Positions 1 through 5,940 are shown, counted from the first letter of the stretch. The stretch is DNA of 18,864 nt from Bacillota bacterium (GCA_023435985.1 JAEZKY010000083.1:1-18864), one strand, 5' to 3'. The notes: generated by a model from the sequence alone, not told the origin. Numbers and translations are program-made.

Positions 1-3
1 ACG

Positions 4-48
4 TGCCCTTAGAGGGCATAATAAAAGCCACCCTCTGAGCAGGTGGTT
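4..48 (-). terminator. two hairpins at window edge, terminator-like on minus strand
   Basis: Two short hairpins are visible: TGCCCT/AGGGCA (4-9 with 13-18) and CCACC/GGTGG (28-32 with 42-46). Read on the minus strand, the second is followed by CTTTTATTAT, which resembles an intrinsic terminator. The minus-strand sequence of 28-48 is also nearly the same as 2009-2029 on the plus strand. What transcript they end is not visible. Confidence 0.35.
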
Positions 49-142
49 ACTTACTTTTAAAAATGTGTTTATATAGAAGCGCGATTAAAAAAGAAAATTG
101 TGGTGAGAGAAATAAATAATTATTTTAATCACAATTCAATAA

Positions 143-151
143 TGCTATAAT
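143..151 (+). promoter_or_regulatory. extended -10 promoter of the small membrane-protein unit
   Basis: TGCTATAAT is a perfect extended -10 element (TGnTATAAT); no good -35 is present, as is common with extended -10 promoters. Transcription would start near 158, giving a leader of about 80 nt before the membrane-protein ORF. Two overlapping inverted repeats lie just upstream (83-90 with 123-130; 96-102 with 130-136) and compete for the same downstream bases. Confidence 0.5.
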
Positions 152-170
152 AAACCTACATTCCGTAAAG

Positions 171-245
171 ATGGGTGCGGTGGTTGTATGTTTTTCGCCT
201 TGGGCTGTTAGAAATAATAGTCTAAGGGGGGGTATTAGATTGTGA
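171..245 (+). CDS. possible 24-aa leader peptide overlapping the membrane-protein gene
   Basis: An ATG-started frame of 24 codons lies in the leader. Its TGA stop (243-245) overlaps the GTG start (242-244) of the next gene by two bases, an arrangement typical of translational coupling. The peptide has no charged or hydrophobic pattern of its own and contains a central SPWAV segment. No convincing ribosome site precedes it, but its 3' end contains the G-rich ribosome site of the next gene. From general knowledge, small leader ORFs containing a PW motif precede some holin-like toxin genes in Firmicutes; I recall this only loosely. It may be a leader peptide or chance. Confidence 0.3.
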   Translation: MGAVVVCFSPWAVRNNSLRGGIRL

Positions 246-412
246 TAATTGGAGTGTTAATAATATCAATAGTACTATTATTGGTGATATTGTTTAATAG
301 AGCTTTAAGAAGCAGTTCGAAGAACTGTGATTTTAGCCTTGAAGTTAGCTTAAAAGGTTTTAAAATAAATTTTAAGACAACGGAAAAGAACGCCCCATCA
401 GACCAAGATTAA
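242..412 (+). CDS. 56-aa single-span membrane protein, candidate type I toxin
   Basis: The GTG start is preceded by a run of seven G (AAGGGGGGG, about 226-232). Residues 2-18 form one uninterrupted hydrophobic helix (IIGVLIISIVLLLVILF), followed by basic residues NRALRSSSK and a short polar tail rich in Lys and Phe (about 29-56). This is a small membrane peptide with a cationic patch, the same general plan as TxpA/BsrG-type type I toxins, although I cannot align it to them. The gene sits alone between its own promoter and a terminator, and a probable antisense RNA overlaps its last 30 bases. A decayed copy of its 3' end and downstream region occurs at 5835-5932. It may instead be a harmless small membrane protein; reality as a gene is fairly sure, toxicity is inference. 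Confidence 0.6.
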   Translation: MIIGVLIISIVLLLVILFNRALRSSSKNCDFSLEVSLKGFKINFKTTEKNAPSDQD

Positions 413-506
413 GCGTTCTCTTCTAATAATTATTTAATTAATCTAATAGCCCTAAAATTAAAAAACGTTCATATGGAAAGTTAGTGTTAGCGCACTAGTT
501 TTTCTT
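381..506 (-). ncRNA. candidate antisense (antitoxin) RNA overlapping the small gene's 3' end
   Basis: On the minus strand an extended -10 (TGATATAAT, 521-513) should start a transcript near 506. About 120 nt later the minus strand carries AGAACGC (419-413) and GCGTTCT (393-387), a 7-bp stem followed by TTTCC, a plausible terminator. The RNA would overlap the last codons and the 3' untranslated region of the 242-412 gene, as RatA and SR4 overlap their toxin mRNAs. The related copy at 5835-5932 keeps this stem and the downstream AACGTTC block, suggesting that RNA structure is what is conserved. Confidence 0.4.
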
Positions 507-508
507 AT
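479..508 (+). terminator. terminator of the small membrane-protein transcript
   Basis: A stem of TTAGTG (481-486) with CACTAG (493-498) is followed by TTTTTCTT. It lies about 70 nt after the 242-412 stop and would make the sense transcript end inside the promoter region of the antisense RNA, so the two RNAs would overlap along the whole antisense length. Confidence 0.5.
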
Positions 509-512
509 TTAT

Positions 513-521
513 ATTATATCA
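513..521 (-). promoter_or_regulatory. extended -10 promoter for the antisense RNA
   Basis: Read on the minus strand this is TGATATAAT, a perfect extended -10 match. There is no good -35 at 16-18 bp. It points toward the 3' end of the small membrane-protein gene. Confidence 0.4.
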
Positions 522-733
522 AATATTTAAATAAAATAAACATTAAATTTTCATATAATTAATTAATGAAAAAGTGAGTGGAGGGTATATATAAAACATT
601 AAAAGTCTGAATTATGCCTCAAGTCAAAAGCTGCTCAAATTTTCAAGCAATCTATATGACTAAATGAAAAATTAATCACAGTTTATTGTACTGTTAACTT
701 AATAGGTAAACGGTGAATTTTAATGTATTATTT
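522..733. other. gene-free AT-rich spacer
   Basis: I see no gene here. A GGAGGG at 580-585 is followed only by a 21-codon frame that would need an ATT start (598-663). A weak ACAGT/ACTGT hairpin (678-682 with 690-694) could help end the HxlR transcript coming from the right, but its U-run on the minus strand is interrupted. Confidence 0.4.
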
Positions 734-1105
734 TTAAATTTCTTCATGCTTTACATAATCATCCCACCAAATAGTTAATTCATAAAGTAATGGCAACAGA
801 CCTCTTCCTCTGTCAGTTAAAGTATATTCTACTCTTACAGGCATTTCATTATATTGATTTCTAGTAATTAATTTATCATTCTCAAGTTCGCGTAATGAAT
901 TTGCTAGCATTGTATTTGTTATTCCTGATACATCTCTTTTTAATTGATTGAACCGACACACTTCCTTTCTTAGTAACTGCCCTAATATATTCAGTTTCCA
1001 TTTGCCTCCGATTACTTCCAATGCATCTTTTATAGGGCATTTTTCATCAAAATTTGATTCCCTTACTATATTTAAATATTTCTCTAATTCTTGTTTGCTC
1101 GCCAT
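734..1105 (-). CDS. HxlR-family transcriptional regulator
   Basis: This is a 123-aa winged-helix DNA-binding regulator. The HxlR signature is visible: a conserved Cys (residue 23) opening CPIKDALEVIGGKWKLNIL, then the recognition segment around FNQLKRDVSGITNTMLANSLREL (residues 52-74), and the wing with PVRVEYTLTDRG (89-100). In this family the N-terminal Cys often senses electrophiles or disulfide stress (YodB, HypR). I chose the ATG at 1105 because AGGAGG precedes it at good spacing; the frame stays open upstream to 1144 without a ribosome site. It is divergent from a flavodoxin-like reductase at 1301, the usual partner of HxlR regulators, and a palindrome covers both -10 elements between them. 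It probably represses that gene and itself. Family assignment is firm; the inducer is unknown. Confidence 0.9.
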   Translation of the reverse strand: MASKQELEKYLNIVRESNFDEKCPIKDALEVIGGKWKLNILGQLLRKEVCRFNQLKRDVSGITNTMLANSLRELENDKLITRNQYNEMPVRVEYTLTDRGRGLLPLLYELTIWWDDYVKHEEI

Positions 1106-1151
1106 ATCTAATCCTCCTAGATAAGAAAAATAATACCTAATCACAAAATTT

Positions 1152-1217
1152 TGCGTTCTTGTTAGTATAAAATTATTTAGATATAATAATTATATCAAGT
1201 ACTTTTATTGGAGTAAA
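1152..1217. promoter_or_regulatory. divergent HxlR/reductase promoters with a shared palindromic operator
   Basis: Plus-strand promoter for the reductase: TTGTTA (1159-1164), 17-bp spacer, TATAAT (1182-1187). Minus-strand promoter for the regulator: TTTACT (1217-1212), 17-bp spacer, TATAAT (1194-1189). The 17-bp perfect palindrome GATATAATAATTATATC (1180-1196) contains both -10 elements, so one bound dimer could block both directions. The plus -35 lies inside TGCGTTCTTGTTA (1152-1164), which recurs with one change at 3047-3059. Confidence 0.55.
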
Positions 1218-1300
1218 TATTAAAAAAGGAGAACAAATATAAATAAATATATAAACAATCTAATTAAAAAAATATTTGTATTTAAAAGGAGAGATATTAA

Positions 1301-1867
1301 ATGTCAAAAGTAGTTATTTTTAATGCTAGTCCAAGAAAGAATGGATATAATTCAAAATTATTAGAACAAGTGGCAAAAGGTGCTGAGTCTAAGGGTGCTG
1401 AGATCATTGAATTTAATTTAAACGATCCTGGAATTCGTGGATGTCAAAGCTGTTTCTATTGCCGTACCCATGATGGTTGTGCTATTAATGATTATCTTAA
1501 ACCAATGTATAAGGCTATTAATGAAGCAGATGCTATTGTATTTGGTTCTCCAATATATATGTACCAAATTACAGCTCAAGCAAAACTTTGGGTAGACCGT
1601 ACATTTCCATTGATTGAACATGATGGAAGCTCCATTATTACACCTAGACATCCAGGTAAAAAAGTAGTAACAATATTTACTCAAGCTAATTTAAATCCTG
1701 AAGTAGGTGCAGAAAGTATTAAATATATTAATACTATGTTCAATTTATATGGTTGGAAATTAGAGGATAATATTCACGTTTGTGGAGCTGAGCTTGTTCC
1801 AGATTCAAAAGCGTTAGAGGAATTCTCTTTAAGAGCATTTAAGGCTGGGGAAAATCTAATTGGATAA
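1301..1867 (+). CDS. flavodoxin-like NADPH-dependent FMN reductase with four-Cys motif
   Basis: This 188-aa protein has the flavodoxin fold of the NAD(P)H-dependent FMN reductase family. The N-terminus holds the FMN phosphate loop NASPRKNGYNSKLL (residues 8-21), and GSPIYMYQ (82-89) is the second flavin loop. Cysteines 48, 51, 54 and 60 form C-x2-C-x2-C-x5-C, which fits the compact cluster motif of iron-sulfur flavoproteins (Isf), though many relatives carry these Cys without a proven cluster. A cytoplasmic redox enzyme for quinones or other electrophiles is likely; the substrate is not readable. AAAGGAGAG precedes the ATG. It is divergent from the HxlR gene at 734-1105 and probably repressed by it. 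A terminator follows, so it is a single-gene unit. Confidence 0.85.
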   Translation: MSKVVIFNASPRKNGYNSKLLEQVAKGAESKGAEIIEFNLNDPGIRGCQSCFYCRTHDGCAINDYLKPMYKAINEADAIVFGSPIYMYQITAQAKLWVDRTFPLIEHDGSSIITPRHPGKKVVTIFTQANLNPEVGAESIKYINTMFNLYGWKLEDNIHVCGAELVPDSKALEEFSLRAFKAGENLIG

Positions 1868-1953
1868 AATCCTAAAAAAATATTAAATTTGCAAGAAAGT
1901 TTGTGAACATATATATAAGATTTCTCTCGCTGAGAGGACTATATTGCATTAAG

Positions 1954-1990
1954 AAATGGCTTAGCTATAAGGTTAAGCCATTTTTATTTT
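1954..1990 (+). terminator. terminator after the flavodoxin-like reductase
   Basis: AAATGGCTTA (1954-1963) pairs perfectly with TAAGCCATTT (1974-1983), and TTTATTTTAT follows. It lies about 90 nt after the reductase stop. A smaller CTCTC/GAGAG hairpin at about 1924-1936 precedes it. Confidence 0.7.
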
Positions 1991-2008
1991 ATGCTTTAGC
2001 GTTCAGAA

Positions 2009-2029
2009 AACCACCTGCTAAGCGGGTGA
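2009..2029 (+). repeat. hairpin motif shared with the minus strand of 28-48
   Basis: CCACCTG (2011-2017) and CGGGTG (2023-2028) form a hairpin. This 21-nt block matches the minus strand of 28-48 at 18 of 21 positions. It stands in the leader of the 34-aa Cys-rich ORF. Its role is unknown; it may be a shared RNA structure or the trace of a small repeat. Confidence 0.35.
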
Positions 2030-2066
2030 TCCTGACTTTCGGAAAAAGGAGCCAAAAGAGGACAGT

Positions 2067-2171
2067 TTGACGATCGAGAATCTGAATTATTATAAGGTGG
2101 AGACTTATGAGTGTATATATGGAGGTAAATGTCATTATTATAAGGGATGCGAGTATCGTAAGACTAAATAA
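2067..2171 (+). CDS. 34-aa cysteine-rich small protein
   Basis: A TTG-started frame of 34 codons has an AGAGG ribosome site (2057-2061) five bases upstream. The protein is rich in Tyr and Lys and carries three Cys at residues 16, 22 and 28, spaced C-x5-C-x5-C in ECIYGGKCHYYKGCEY. The same spacing, with E before the first Cys and K before the second, appears in the N-terminus of the HxlR regulator at 2620-2991. Such a pattern could bind zinc or form disulfides. I do not recognise the family. An overlapping ATG frame from 2107 ends nearby and looks like chance. Short length keeps confidence moderate. Confidence 0.4.
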   Translation: MTIENLNYYKVETYECIYGGKCHYYKGCEYRKTK

Positions 2172-2213
2172 TAAAAAAAGAAATTTAAATAGTGTAGAAA
2201 ATATATAAATTTA

Positions 2214-2224
2214 TGTTATATAAT
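2214..2224 (+). promoter_or_regulatory. -10 region of the 48-aa ORF
   Basis: TGTTATATAAT contains overlapping -10 matches: TGtTATATA (extended type) and TATAAT (2219-2224). It covers the ATG at 2213, so that ATG cannot be the translation start; the ribosome site and TTG at 2252 lie downstream. Confidence 0.4.
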
Positions 2225-2251
2225 GTAATATATGTAAAAGGAGGGATCGCA

Positions 2252-2398
2252 TTGACCTATAATGAGGAGCTAGCGTTGAAACTATACAAAGGATACATTG
2301 ATTGGATCAATGAGATGAACCTTGAGGATAACCTGGATAACTACACATATTATATTGAAAATATTCAGACACTGGAAGTATTTGAAAAAATAAAATAG
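2252..2398 (+). CDS. 48-aa hypothetical protein
   Basis: I chose TTG 2252 because AAAGGAGGG (2237-2245) lies six bases upstream, while the in-frame ATG at 2213 has no ribosome site and falls in the promoter. The protein is small, acidic and soluble, with predicted helices: an opening TYNEELALKLYKGYIDWINE, then an Asn/Asp-rich turn and IQTLEVFEKIK. There are no cysteines and no membrane segment. Its start resembles that of the 34-aa ORF just upstream (TTG followed by a Thr codon after a strong G-rich site), and the two may be a pair. I do not recognise it. A hairpin at 2440-2474 can end its transcript. Confidence 0.5.
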   Translation: MTYNEELALKLYKGYIDWINEMNLEDNLDNYTYYIENIQTLEVFEKIK

Positions 2399-2433
2399 TT
2401 CCCCATCCCCTATTTTATAGAGTCTTTTCAATA

Positions 2434-2575
2434 AATAAAGAGTAACACATCAAAAGGGGAAATGAGTGTTACTCCTTATTAAAATATTTATTTAATGGGG
2501 TAAATATTTATGAAAAAATTATTATTAACTTTATGATTTTATTATAATCAGTTAATGTGTCAAGATGGTGGCAAA
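2434..2575. repeat. repeated element, copy 1, with bidirectional terminator hairpin
   Basis: The left part is a hairpin, GAGTAACAC (2440-2448) with GTGTTACTC (2466-2474), flanked by AATAAA and CTTATT, able to act as terminator for the 48-aa ORF and, on the minus strand, for the HxlR gene. The right part is shared with 12241-12376: a block of 35 identical bases (2484-2518) and then roughly 75-80% similarity by eye as far as GGCAAATTT. In both copies GGGG is followed nine bases later by an ATG AAA AAA, but the frames stop after 8 codons here and 12 codons there. Confidence 0.55.
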
Positions 2576-2619
2576 TTTAAATTAGATAAGTAAAAAATCT
2601 TATGCGGATTTATAGTTAA

Positions 2620-2991
2620 TTATTTATTAAGTCCTTCTTCTAGATATTCAGCTCCAAAGGTATGCATCATTTCTAAAATAGGGATTAACTTTTTACCAAC
2701 CTCTGTTAAGCTATATTCAACTTTAGGCGGAACAACAGCATATACCTCTCTGTGTATAATATTATCCTCTTCCATACTTCGTAACTGTCTTGATAACACT
2801 TTTTGAGAAACATTAGGTAATTTTCTCTGAAGGTCACTGAATCTAAGCGTACTATAACTTAAGTACCATAAAATCAATATTTTCCACTTTCCAGAGACTA
2901 TATTTTGAACCAAAACCATTGGGCATTTTTCGTATTTAGCACATTTTTCTTTCATATAGCATTCTTCATGATTATTTGATATTTGAATCAT
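2620..2991 (-). CDS. HxlR-family transcriptional regulator with Cys-rich N-terminus
   Basis: This 123-aa winged-helix regulator carries the HxlR core: a Cys (residue 23) opening CPMVLVQNIVSGKWKILILWYL, the recognition region RKLPNVSQKVLSRQLRSMEE (residues 56-75), and the wing ending PPKVEYSLTEVGKKLIPIL. It has two extra Cys upstream of the usual one, giving C11-x5-C17-x5-C23, which might be a thiol or metal sensor. GTGAGGTAG precedes the ATG at 2991. It is divergent from the large PfkB-AAA-RyR gene at 3245, and strong inverted repeats lie between them, so that gene is its likely target, an unusual one for HxlR regulators, which mostly control oxidoreductases. A paralogue fragment survives at 8021-8148. 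Confidence 0.9.
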   Translation of the reverse strand: MIQISNNHEECYMKEKCAKYEKCPMVLVQNIVSGKWKILILWYLSYSTLRFSDLQRKLPNVSQKVLSRQLRSMEEDNIIHREVYAVVPPKVEYSLTEVGKKLIPILEMMHTFGAEYLEEGLNK

Positions 2992-3014
2992 TTTAACTAC
3001 CTCACACTTGTATT

Positions 3015-3047
3015 AGTGACTTTTTTGTCACTGTATGACAAAAAAGT
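3015..3047. promoter_or_regulatory. double inverted repeat, candidate HxlR operator
   Basis: ACTTTTTTGTCA (3019-3030) and TGACAAAAAAGT (3036-3047) are perfect 12-bp inverted arms separated by five bases. A second dyad, AGTGAC (3015-3020) with GTCACT (3027-3032), is nested in the left arm. The block ends next to the -35 of the downstream gene and lies 24-56 bp upstream of the HxlR start. A winged-helix dimer site controlling both genes is the obvious reading. Confidence 0.55.
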
Positions 3048-3053
3048 GCGTTC

Positions 3054-3082
3054 TTGATAAAGAAGAATTTTATTAATATCAT
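3054..3082 (+). promoter_or_regulatory. promoter of the PfkB-AAA-RyR gene
   Basis: TTGATA (3054-3059), 17-bp spacer, TATCAT (3077-3082). Transcription from near 3089 would give a leader of about 155 nt containing a CAATGA/TCATTG hairpin (3137-3142 with 3152-3157). The -35 lies in TGCGTTCTTGATA, nearly identical to the block at the promoter of the flavodoxin-like reductase. Confidence 0.5.
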
Positions 3083-3244
3083 AGTATCATAGAAAATTGA
3101 TTTTAGGTAGCTTGAAGAACTATAAGGAAAGTTTTGCAATGATTTCATAAGTCATTGTAAGTTGGAATATATATAGTGTTTATAACAAATTAATAATGAG
3201 AATGTATATTAATAGTAAGATTTTAGCATTAGGAGGTGTAAATT

Positions 3245-5824
3245 ATGGAGAATAAGAATACAAAAATTGTTGTGTCAGGTGATATTAGTGTAGATTTATT
3301 GCAATGGATAACCCATCCGGAAAATAACGCAGGACTAAATTGGCAAGGCTATCCCAATATGCATAGTACATTAAAAAATGGAGAGGGGCTGCTCTTAGCG
3401 AAGTTTATATCTTTAGCAACGGAAGCTACTATACTTTCACCGAAGTTGCATGATATAGAATTAATTTTGCCAGGAGAATTTCTTAATTCTACTTTAGAAC
3501 TAGAGCTTTTTCCGATGTTTAATAAAAGTGATAAGAAGAAGGTTTATAGAGTTAGTCGTTTTATGGGTTTCACAGGACCTATATCAGGAATGCCTAAATC
3601 ACTCCCAATTATAGATGATGATCCAGATGTTGATATGATTGTATTAGATGATGAAAATAATGGATTTAATTCTAATAAGGAGTTTTGGCCTTTAGCTCTA
3701 AAAGAAAATAATACAGTGCCAATAATATTGTATAAGACTAATAATCCAATATACTCAAATGAGCTTTGGCAACACTTACAAAAACATCATAATGAAAATA
3801 CAATAGTTATTATAAATAGTGATGACCTGCGTTCAAAGGGAGTGAATATAAGTAAGAGTCTTTCCTGGGAAAAGACAGCTCAGGATTTCATCTGGCAGAT
3901 TAATAATAATCCTAATCTTACATTTTTAGCAAACTGCCGTCATCTTATAATTCCCTTTGGACTTGAAGGGACTATATATTATAGAAATGAAGGTGTAGCT
4001 GAAACTAAATTATACTTTTTGCCTTATGAATTTGAAGGCGGATTTATTAAAGATTATCAAGGTAAAATGTATGGGCTTACTTCATGCTTTGTTTCTGGGC
4101 TTGCAAGTGCAATTGTTTCAGGAAAGGAAGAGGATGAGGAATTAAAAGAATCAATAAGCAGAGGTATAAGCAAAGGAATTGTTTTAGCTCAAAAGTATTT
4201 TATTTATGGATTTGGTGAAGATCCTCAAAGATCAAGCTTTCCTAATCCTTTGATATTTACTGAAGATGAGAAGGATTTTGTAAGAGAAGATTACGTGCAG
4301 GATGTAAAAGTTCCTAATAGAAATAATGCTGATTGCCGTGCTTGTTGGTATATATTAAAGGACAAGAGTTCCACAAACCTAGCAGAGATAGCTTATGATA
4401 TAGTGAAAAATGGTGTAAAGAATGCACTTAACACTATACCTATAGCGCGATTTGGAAATTTAGCTACAGTTGATAAAGCTGAAATAGAAAGTTATAGAAG
4501 TATTAAAAATCTCATGCTGGAATATATATCTACAAAAAATACAGTTCGTCCTCTTTCTATAGCTGTATTTGGTACACCGGGTTCTGGAAAATCATTTGGT
4601 ATAGTAGAAATTGCTAATAGCATTGCGTCAAATCTAATTAAAAAATTAGATTTTAATCTGTCTCAGTTCAGTTCATCACTAGATCTAGCTAATGCCTTTC
4701 ATAAGGTGAGAGATGTTGTATTAGAAGGTAAAATACCATTGGTGTTTTTTGATGAGTTTGATTCTGCACTTGGTGAGAAATTAGGATGGTTAAAGTATTT
4801 CTTAGCTCCAATGCAGGATGGTGTATTTAGAGTGGGAGATTCTGTTCATCCAATAGGAAAAGCTATTTTTGTATTTGCTGGAGGAACAAGCAGCACCTTT
4901 AAGGATTTCAGTGGAGAAGATATCAAAGATGAAGAAGAACAAAAGAAATTTTTGATTGAATTTAAAGGAGCTAAAGGACCAGATTTTATAAGCCGCTTGA
5001 GAGGATATGTAAATATCTTAGGACCTAATCAAACTGATGATAAATGGGATCATTTATTTATGATAAGAAGGGCAATGCTGCTTAGATCTTTATTAGAGAG
5101 AAAAGTACCTCATCTTATAAATGAAAATGGAGAAGCACAAATTGATAACGGAGTACTGAGAGCCTTGCTTAAAATTAAAAGATATAAACATGAATCGAGG
5201 TCTATGGAAGCTATACTCGAAATGAGCATGTTAACCAATGCAAAAAAGTGGGAGCAGTCAGATTTACCTTCAAAAGAACAATTAAAACTGCATGTTGATG
5301 AAGAGCAGTTTTTACGTCATTTAATGCATGATGCATTTTATAGTGAGAAAATTGAAGAGCTTGCAGCAGCTATTCATCAAAAAGATGTATTCTTAAATGA
5401 AGAAAACAAGCATGCTGATGAGAAGTTTATGAGTACATGGAGTAAATTAAGTGAAGAAGTTAAGAACTATTATAGAGATCAGGCTAAACATATACCTAAT
5501 TCTTTGCTAAAAATAAATTATGATGTTGTTTCTGTAAATGGAGAATTAGAAGTTTTAGAATTTACTCAAAAAGAAATAGAGATATTAGCAGAAAATGAGC
5601 ATAATTATTGGTATGAGTATAGAAAGAAAATAGGCTGGAAATGCGGTAGTGCTAAAGACAATGAAAATAAAGAGATTCCTGATTTAGTTAACTGGAGCAG
5701 CCTGCCACAGGAAAAGAAGAATAAAGCCTATGAAATGGTTAAGTGCTGGCCGGAAATTCTAGCTAAATCAAACTTTAAGATAGAGAGACTTAAATATTTA
5801 TGTTACTGTGAAACTAAGCTATAG
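3245..5824 (+). CDS. PfkB-like / AAA+ ATPase / RyR-domain protein
   Basis: This is an 859-aa cytoplasmic three-part protein. Residues 5-320 resemble a PfkB/ribokinase fold: IVVSGDISVDLL at the start, GEGLLLAKFISLAT (47-60), and GLTSCFVSGLASAI (277-290) where active kinases have GAGD-x-F, so the catalytic Asp is missing. Residues 415-660 are an AAA+ ATPase: Walker A GTPGSGKS (443-450), Walker B LVFFDEFD (499-506), a sensor-1 strand IFVFAGGTSS (541-550) and an arginine-finger candidate in SRLRG (583-587). Residues 720-850 hold a RyR domain: ILAENEHNYWYEYRKKIGW (780-798) and the PDLVNWSSLPQEKKNKAYE stretch (812-830). Bacterial RyR domains are proposed to bind NAD-derived nucleotides in conflict systems. 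A sensor-driven remodelling ATPase is inference. AGGAGG precedes the ATG. It stands alone, divergent from an HxlR gene, with a terminator behind. Confidence 0.85.
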   Translation: MENKNTKIVVSGDISVDLLQWITHPENNAGLNWQGYPNMHSTLKNGEGLLLAKFISLATEATILSPKLHDIELILPGEFLNSTLELELFPMFNKSDKKKVYRVSRFMGFTGPISGMPKSLPIIDDDPDVDMIVLDDENNGFNSNKEFWPLALKENNTVPIILYKTNNPIYSNELWQHLQKHHNENTIVIINSDDLRSKGVNISKSLSWEKTAQDFIWQINNNPNLTFLANCRHLIIPFGLEGTIYYRNEGVAETKLYFLPYEFEGGFIKDYQGKMYGLTSCFVSGLASAIVSGKEEDEELKESISRGISKGIVLAQKYFIYGFGEDPQRSSFPNPLIFTEDEKDFVREDYVQDVKVPNRNNADCRACWYILKDKSSTNLAEIAYDIVKNGVKNALNTIPIARFGNLATVDKAEIESYRSIKNLMLEYISTKNTVRPLSIAVFGTPGSGKSFGIVEIANSIASNLIKKLDFNLSQFSSSLDLANAFHKVRDVVLEGKIPLVFFDEFDSALGEKLGWLKYFLAPMQDGVFRVGDSVHPIGKAIFVFAGGTSSTFKDFSGEDIKDEEEQKKFLIEFKGAKGPDFISRLRGYVNILGPNQTDDKWDHLFMIRRAMLLRSLLERKVPHLINENGEAQIDNGVLRALLKIKRYKHESRSMEAILEMSMLTNAKKWEQSDLPSKEQLKLHVDEEQFLRHLMHDAFYSEKIEELAAAIHQKDVFLNEENKHADEKFMSTWSKLSEEVKNYYRDQAKHIPNSLLKINYDVVSVNGELEVLEFTQKEIEILAENEHNYWYEYRKKIGWKCGSAKDNENKEIPDLVNWSSLPQEKKNKAYEMVKCWPEILAKSNFKIERLKYLCYCETKL

Positions 5825-5834
5825 CTAAGTTAAA

Positions 5835-5932
5835 AATATTTTAGGACAATAGAAAAGAACGCCTAATCACACCAATTAAGCGTTCCTTTTCTAAGTAATA
5901 AAAATCTAATAACTATAAACTTAAAAACGTTC
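5835..5932. repeat. decayed copy of the 3' half of the 242-412 unit
   Basis: This stretch aligns with about 366-476 at about 80% identity by eye: GACAA..GAAAAGAACGCC, then ACCAA, TTAAGCGTTC, AATCTAATA and TTAAAAACGTTC in the same order. The part corresponding to the end of the membrane-protein ORF has in-frame stops, so no protein is encoded. The GAACGC/GCGTTC stem (5858-5863 with 5880-5885 approximately) is kept, and on the minus strand it is followed by TTTTCT, like a terminator. It directly follows the RyR gene. Confidence 0.5.
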
Positions 5933-5940
5933 TAGGATTA

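Noticed and set aside
598..663. 21-codon frame after GGAGGG at 580-585
   Set aside because: It would need an ATT start at 12-base spacing and shows no recognisable protein features.
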